A stretch of DNA of 64,000 nucleotides from Sva-07 sp942492715 (GTDB taxonomy: Bacteria; Actinomycetota; Acidimicrobiia; Acidimicrobiales; Ilumatobacteraceae). The translations under genes were made by a program, and so were the position numbers. The DNA lies in NCBI GenBank assembly GCA_942492715.1, contig CALOFW010000005.1, positions 271,968 through 335,967 of the forward strand, read 5' to 3'. Of the stretch, positions 60,516-64,000 are shown in pieces; the stretch's first letter is position 1, and every line of letters begins with the position of its first letter. The notes under the pieces are model-generated. The model was given only the letters and a program-made list of their open reading frames with translations. It did no database searches and had not been told where the DNA came from.

Positions 60516-61384
60516 GTGGACCGACGTACCATGCTGAGGATAGCGAGATACGGTCAACGTGCTGGAAGGCGACTCCTCGGGGTAAGCCCCGTCCGCCTTA
60601 ACAAGAAGCCAGATTTCTTGGTCATCGGGGCGCAGAAGGCTGGTACGAGTTCCCTCTATGAGTGGTTGACCTGTCACCCTGACGTGCTTCCGGCTCGGAC
60701 GAAGGAGCTTCACTATTTTGATACCCAGATGGCGTCTGCTTCCATTAGAAGCTACTGGCCGAACTTCCCACTCGAAGCGAGAAGCAAAGTACTGCAGTGG
60801 CTTCGCGGAAGGAAGGTGATAACTGGCGAAGCAACTCCCTCCTACCTCTTTGATCCTCGGGTTCCGCAGATGATTGCCGATCACCGCAACGACCGAAGCT
60901 GATCGTTCTCCTGCGCGATCCCGTTGAACGTGCGGTGTCCCACTACTGGATGGAAGTTAACAAGGGCACCGAAGCACTCACCCTCGAGGAAGCCCTCTCA
61001 GCAGAGCAGAACAGGCTTCGGCCAGGCCTATTGCGCGTGCAGCACGGAGAACCGCCTGGAGAGCTCTTCAGAAGGGCTAGCTACCTTGCGCGAGGCCACT
61101 ATGCGGAGCAACTCCTGCGCTGGTTTGCGCACTTTCCAAGGTCCCAGTTTCTTATCATCAACTTCGAGGACGTTGCGAGCGACCCGGAGGCCGTCTATCG
61201 ACAGACACTCGAATTCCTCGATATCGATCCCGATGTCGCGCGAGCGCCAGCGTTCACCCCAGTACGCGTCGGTGTCAAGAACAACCCTCAGCAAGAGACC
61301 GTCGATTCCCTTCGGCGTCACTTCATCGAACCGAACGAACGCCTATATGCGCTGGTCGGTATCAACTTTAATTCGCTGCGATAG
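60516..61384 (+). pseudogene. PAPS-dependent sulfotransferase, one frameshift
   Basis: Start at GTG 60516 or ATG 60531. PSB loop FLVIGAQKAGTSSLYEWLTCH, KELHYFDTQM and GEATPSYLFDPRVP. Near 60890 the frame changes from IADHRND to PKLIVLLRDPVERAVSHYW (3'-phosphate motif), then HYAEQLLRWFAHFPRSQFLI and NPQQETVDSLRRHF to the stop at 61384. The joined length of about 289 residues is normal for the family. Base composition here is visibly lower in GC than in the operon to the left. Confidence 0.75.
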
Positions 61385-61745
61385 GTTCCAATCAGGCTCG
61401 GCACGAGCGCCATATCTCCCGCACAGATCCCGAAAGACTGGGGCAACCGGCGGTGACGCTCAGCGCCGCGGCCCCCTCACCACCACGGGGCCTCTCCGTG
61501 GCTCCCTTCCGCCAGTTGGCGCAGGTCGAACTGAGTATTGTCATCTTTCTTCGAGGCGCTCGGCAACCGGAGTTCTTGCGCGGACACTGCGGTGCTTGGA
61601 GAGTCGCGCCCACTCCCAGTGGGATGCCCAACGCGCAGATGCAGTCGCACAGGTGTACGTCGTAGGCTGAAGCAATGCAGGCGAAGGCACCGGAACGGCT
61701 TGATGAGCAGATGCCTGGCTGTCGGTTACTTGGGACGTCTGATTC
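61385..61745. other. 361-bp stretch without a recognisable gene
   Basis: Short open frames on both strands lack family resemblance and ribosome sites. A small hairpin (CCACGG...CCGTGG, about 61484-61502) might end the preceding sulfotransferase transcript. Nothing else is recognised. Confidence 0.5.
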
Positions 61746-62495
61746 GTGATACTGCGAAACATCGGCGTGCTGTTCGTGCATATTCCCAAGGCGGCGGGAA
61801 CGACTATCGAGCGACAACTCTTGGGCGCCGAACTCTCCTACGCCGACAAGCCAAACTACGAGATTGCGTGGGGTTGGTGTCCTGAGCGCAGGGTCTGGAT
61901 GCAGCACCTCACCCCGCAAGAGCTTGTGGATCTTGAGTTGGTTGAACGCAGCGAGTTGTCTGACCTGTTCAAGTTCACCGTGGTGCGGAATCCATTCTCC
62001 CGGGCCGTATCCGACTACCAATTCTTGGTTCGCCATCTCGACCCTCCGTTTGGAGCATCCTTCACTTCTATGCTCGGTGGCACCGGACGATGGGCGAAGC
62101 TGATGACGGATCGGTCCACGAGTGCCTATCGTGGGGACCACCTCCGCAAGCAGGTCTCGTATCTTCGCCTCGATGGACAGGAAATCCTTGACCACATCGG
62201 AAGAACGGAGACGATTGCGGAGACATTTGACGTCGTACAACGAGTAACCGGTCGAGAACTCGACCCTCGGCTCAAGTTGAAGCAAACTCGAAGCCGATTC
62301 TCCCACTACTCGCACTTCTACAGCGATCGCGAAGCCCAAGAGGTCGCAAGTCAGTACGCAGCCGACCTAAACCGCTTCGGGTACGAATTCGACGATCGAC
62401 GAAACCTTGCCGTGGGACTCTTGAGGCCTGCTCGCCGGCTCGACTATCAGGCCCGGCTATTCCATGGCTGGCTGCGGAAGGGGATGCTTGGTTGA
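61746..62495 (+). CDS. Sulfotransferase family 2 protein
   Basis: 249 residues from the GTG at 61746, intact. Begins with the PAPS loop VLFVHIPKAAGTTIERQLLG; the 3'-phosphate motif is FTVVRNPFSRAVSDYQFLV; then HLRKQVSYLRLDGQEILDHI and KQTRSRFSHYSHFYSDREAQ. This is the Sulfotransfer_2 family (chondroitin/HNK-1-like), which sulfates sugars. Less GC-biased codons than the left part of the window suggest horizontal origin. Confidence 0.88.
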   Translation: MILRNIGVLFVHIPKAAGTTIERQLLGAELSYADKPNYEIAWGWCPERRVWMQHLTPQELVDLELVERSELSDLFKFTVVRNPFSRAVSDYQFLVRHLDPPFGASFTSMLGGTGRWAKLMTDRSTSAYRGDHLRKQVSYLRLDGQEILDHIGRTETIAETFDVVQRVTGRELDPRLKLKQTRSRFSHYSHFYSDREAQEVASQYAADLNRFGYEFDDRRNLAVGLLRPARRLDYQARLFHGWLRKGMLG

Positions 62496-62499
62496 TCCA

Positions 62500-64000
62500 A
62501 GACCTGGCCGGGGACACCTCCGACAACCAAGCGAACCGAGCAGCGGCGGTCAATGGTGAACTGTTCAACCTGAACTCGCCACCGAGTGTGAACTCCAGGA
62601 GTTCTTCGGCTGGAAAGTAAGAGGCCGCCTACTACACCTGGCACTGCAACGTTCAGAACAGTTCCACGTCGCCCATGCCGACGCGGCCAGTACGCCAGCG
62701 CAGGCATCGCCTGGAGCACACCGAGCGCCAGGCGACGATCGGCCCACCCTGGGGCCGGCACGAAGCCGTTTCGAGCGTCGAGCAGCACCGATCCGTAGCG
62801 CATGGTCCAGACCGCTGGGTCGCAGCAGGCCCTTCGCGAATCGATCCGATTCCGAGATGTCTCGAGACCAGGCGAGTCGAGCATCACTAACTCCTTGGCG
62901 TCGCCACAGCTGACGGACCAGGCAAACGAGGTGGCCACCGTCGCCGGCCACCTCGATGGCCGAGGAAGTCAGCCCATATCGCCAGCGCGATGAACCTGGG
63001 GCTCAGGTTCGTCGCGATGGCGCGGAACGATCCATCGTCGAGCCCTCAGCGTCGGCCAACTCCGCCGCGACATCGCAGGACCGGCACGCCGAAGCGACGT
63101 CCGACGGCCAGTGCGCGAGGATGCCACCCGTAGATCGCGCCATCCGCACCGGGGCACCAGCCGGTCCAGCGACCCGGATCGCCATCGGCACATGCCGACC
63201 TCCCTGCCAACCCATCTTGAGATAGCCGGGGCGGCTTTGGTCGTTCGGAGTGTTGAACACGGAAGTCGATGCCGTCGTCCTTGATCACGTCGAGGCCGTG
63301 CATCGTCATCGCGGTGAACAGCCCCTTGCCCTGGTAGTCTGGGTGCGTCGCCAGTGTCGACCGCCCGCAGCTGTCGACGCAGCACCGAGCCACCGGCGTC
63401 CGAACTCCCAGCGCATGAACGGCTCGCAGCCCAACGATGCGATCACCATCGGTGGCCACCCACATGTATGACCGTGCCGAACGCGTACTGGTCGTGCTCC
63501 ACAGGCGAACAACTGCTCGAAGCGGGGATCGTCACCCCAGCCGAGCGGACGCCCGACACAACTCGATGATCGCCGGCCGATCGTCGGGCGTCGCCTCACG
63601 GATCTCGAGACCCTTCGGCAGCGGTCGGCCGGCAGGCGCCGGTGTTGGTTCCGCCGGCTGACCGGCCGCTCTCGGGGCCAGGTCGTGGTAGACCGCCTCG
63701 ATCCGGTCGACGGCCCGGCGGACATCGAAGTCGGTAGCGCGCTTCGGCGCTGACACAGACAGTCGCTCACGGAGCAGTGGGTCCATCACGACACGTTCGA
63801 TGCCGTCGGCCAAGGCCACCGGATCGCGCGGCGGGACCAGCAGCGCGTCTACACCGTCGTGCATCTCCTCCCCCACCCCGCCGACGTTCGTCGCCACCAC
63901 CGGGAGTCCGAGTGCCAGTGCCTCCATCAGGGCGACCGGCAGCCCCTCCCATTGCGACGCCAGCGTGAACATGTCGCACGCACCCATCACCCGCACGGCG
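62500..64000 (-). pseudogene. Glycosyltransferase-GNAT acyltransferase fusion, frameshifted and partial
   Basis: The right edge carries the C-terminal half of a GT4 enzyme: ACDMFTLASQWEGLPVALMEA, GLPVVATNVGGVGEEMHDG. A Pro-rich linker (PAEPTPAPAGRPLPKG) joins it to a GNAT start, LEIREATPDDRPAIIELCR. From about 63570 leftward the GNAT part continues only in changing frames: LGWGDDPRFEQLFA, MWVATDGDRIVGLRAV, THPDYQGKGLFTAMTMHGLD (acetyl-CoA loop), FNTPNDQSRPGYLKMGWQ, then RIDSRRACCDPAVWTMRYGS. At least five shifts are needed. The left end is approximate. The gene start lies outside the window. Confidence 0.55.

Overview
This is one 64-kb chromosomal segment of a high-GC actinobacterium. Several things suggest an Acidimicrobiia-type organism (Ilumatobacter-like): strong G/C third-position bias, a deazaflavin (F420)-type oxidoreductase and a PPOX-fold protein, DUF1876/DUF1918/CBS stress proteins, LytR_C and lipoprotein repertoires, and sulfotransferase-rich polysaccharide genes. 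This placement is inferred from gene content; no rRNA or other strong phylogenetic marker is present apart from one tRNA-Leu.

Layout. 1-4.6 kb: a cyclic-nucleotide signalling block, with a truncated multi-TM sensor kinase, a receiver-adenylate cyclase fusion, a divergent cyclic-nucleotide-binding protein and a small membrane protein. The last two share a three-block upstream motif with identical spacing. 4.6-7.2 kb: an IS110-type transposase relic, small secreted proteins, tRNA-Leu(UAA), and a DUF1876 / DUF1918-CBS group that resembles mycobacterial dormancy genes. 7.2-9.5 kb: a glutamine amidotransferase gene and a cupin gene, both frameshifted, set among copies of a 52-bp palindromic repeat that includes a 72-bp-period tandem array. 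9.5-16.6 kb: two Gfo/Idh/MocA oxidoreductases, a TetR/epimerase pair around a perfect operator-like palindrome, a membrane cupredoxin-like protein and a large Tat lipoprotein. 16.8-28.6 kb: one 3,927-residue secreted protein with a long RTX calcium-binding region and PKD domains. 28.8-38.7 kb: mostly single-gene metabolic and surface functions (P450, DUF3291, PPOX, DUF302, Ddn-like, TauD, hydrolase, LytR_C, RecB-like Fe-S nuclease, secreted proteins).

38.8-64 kb is a large exopolysaccharide locus: two Wzc-like tyrosine kinases, a putative polymerase, eight glycosyltransferases, a TDP-3-amino-deoxyhexose pair (FdtA-like and FdtB-like), an acyltransferase, a BKACE-family enzyme, a polysaccharide pyruvyl transferase, an ABC exporter and five sulfotransferases. 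Together they predict a sulfated, probably pyruvylated, amino-sugar-containing polymer. The minus-strand genes from about 53.3 to 40.2 kb run as one long, mostly tightly spaced series.

Many genes in particular patches (7.4-9.2, 37.2-38, 47.9-50.5, 55.6-56.3, 59.5-61 and 62.5-64 kb) can only be read by joining two or more frames. The joined products look complete and have few internal stops, so either local consensus indels or very recent decay is likely. The 11.8-kb RTX gene is intact. Such genes are listed as pseudogenes with approximate shift positions.
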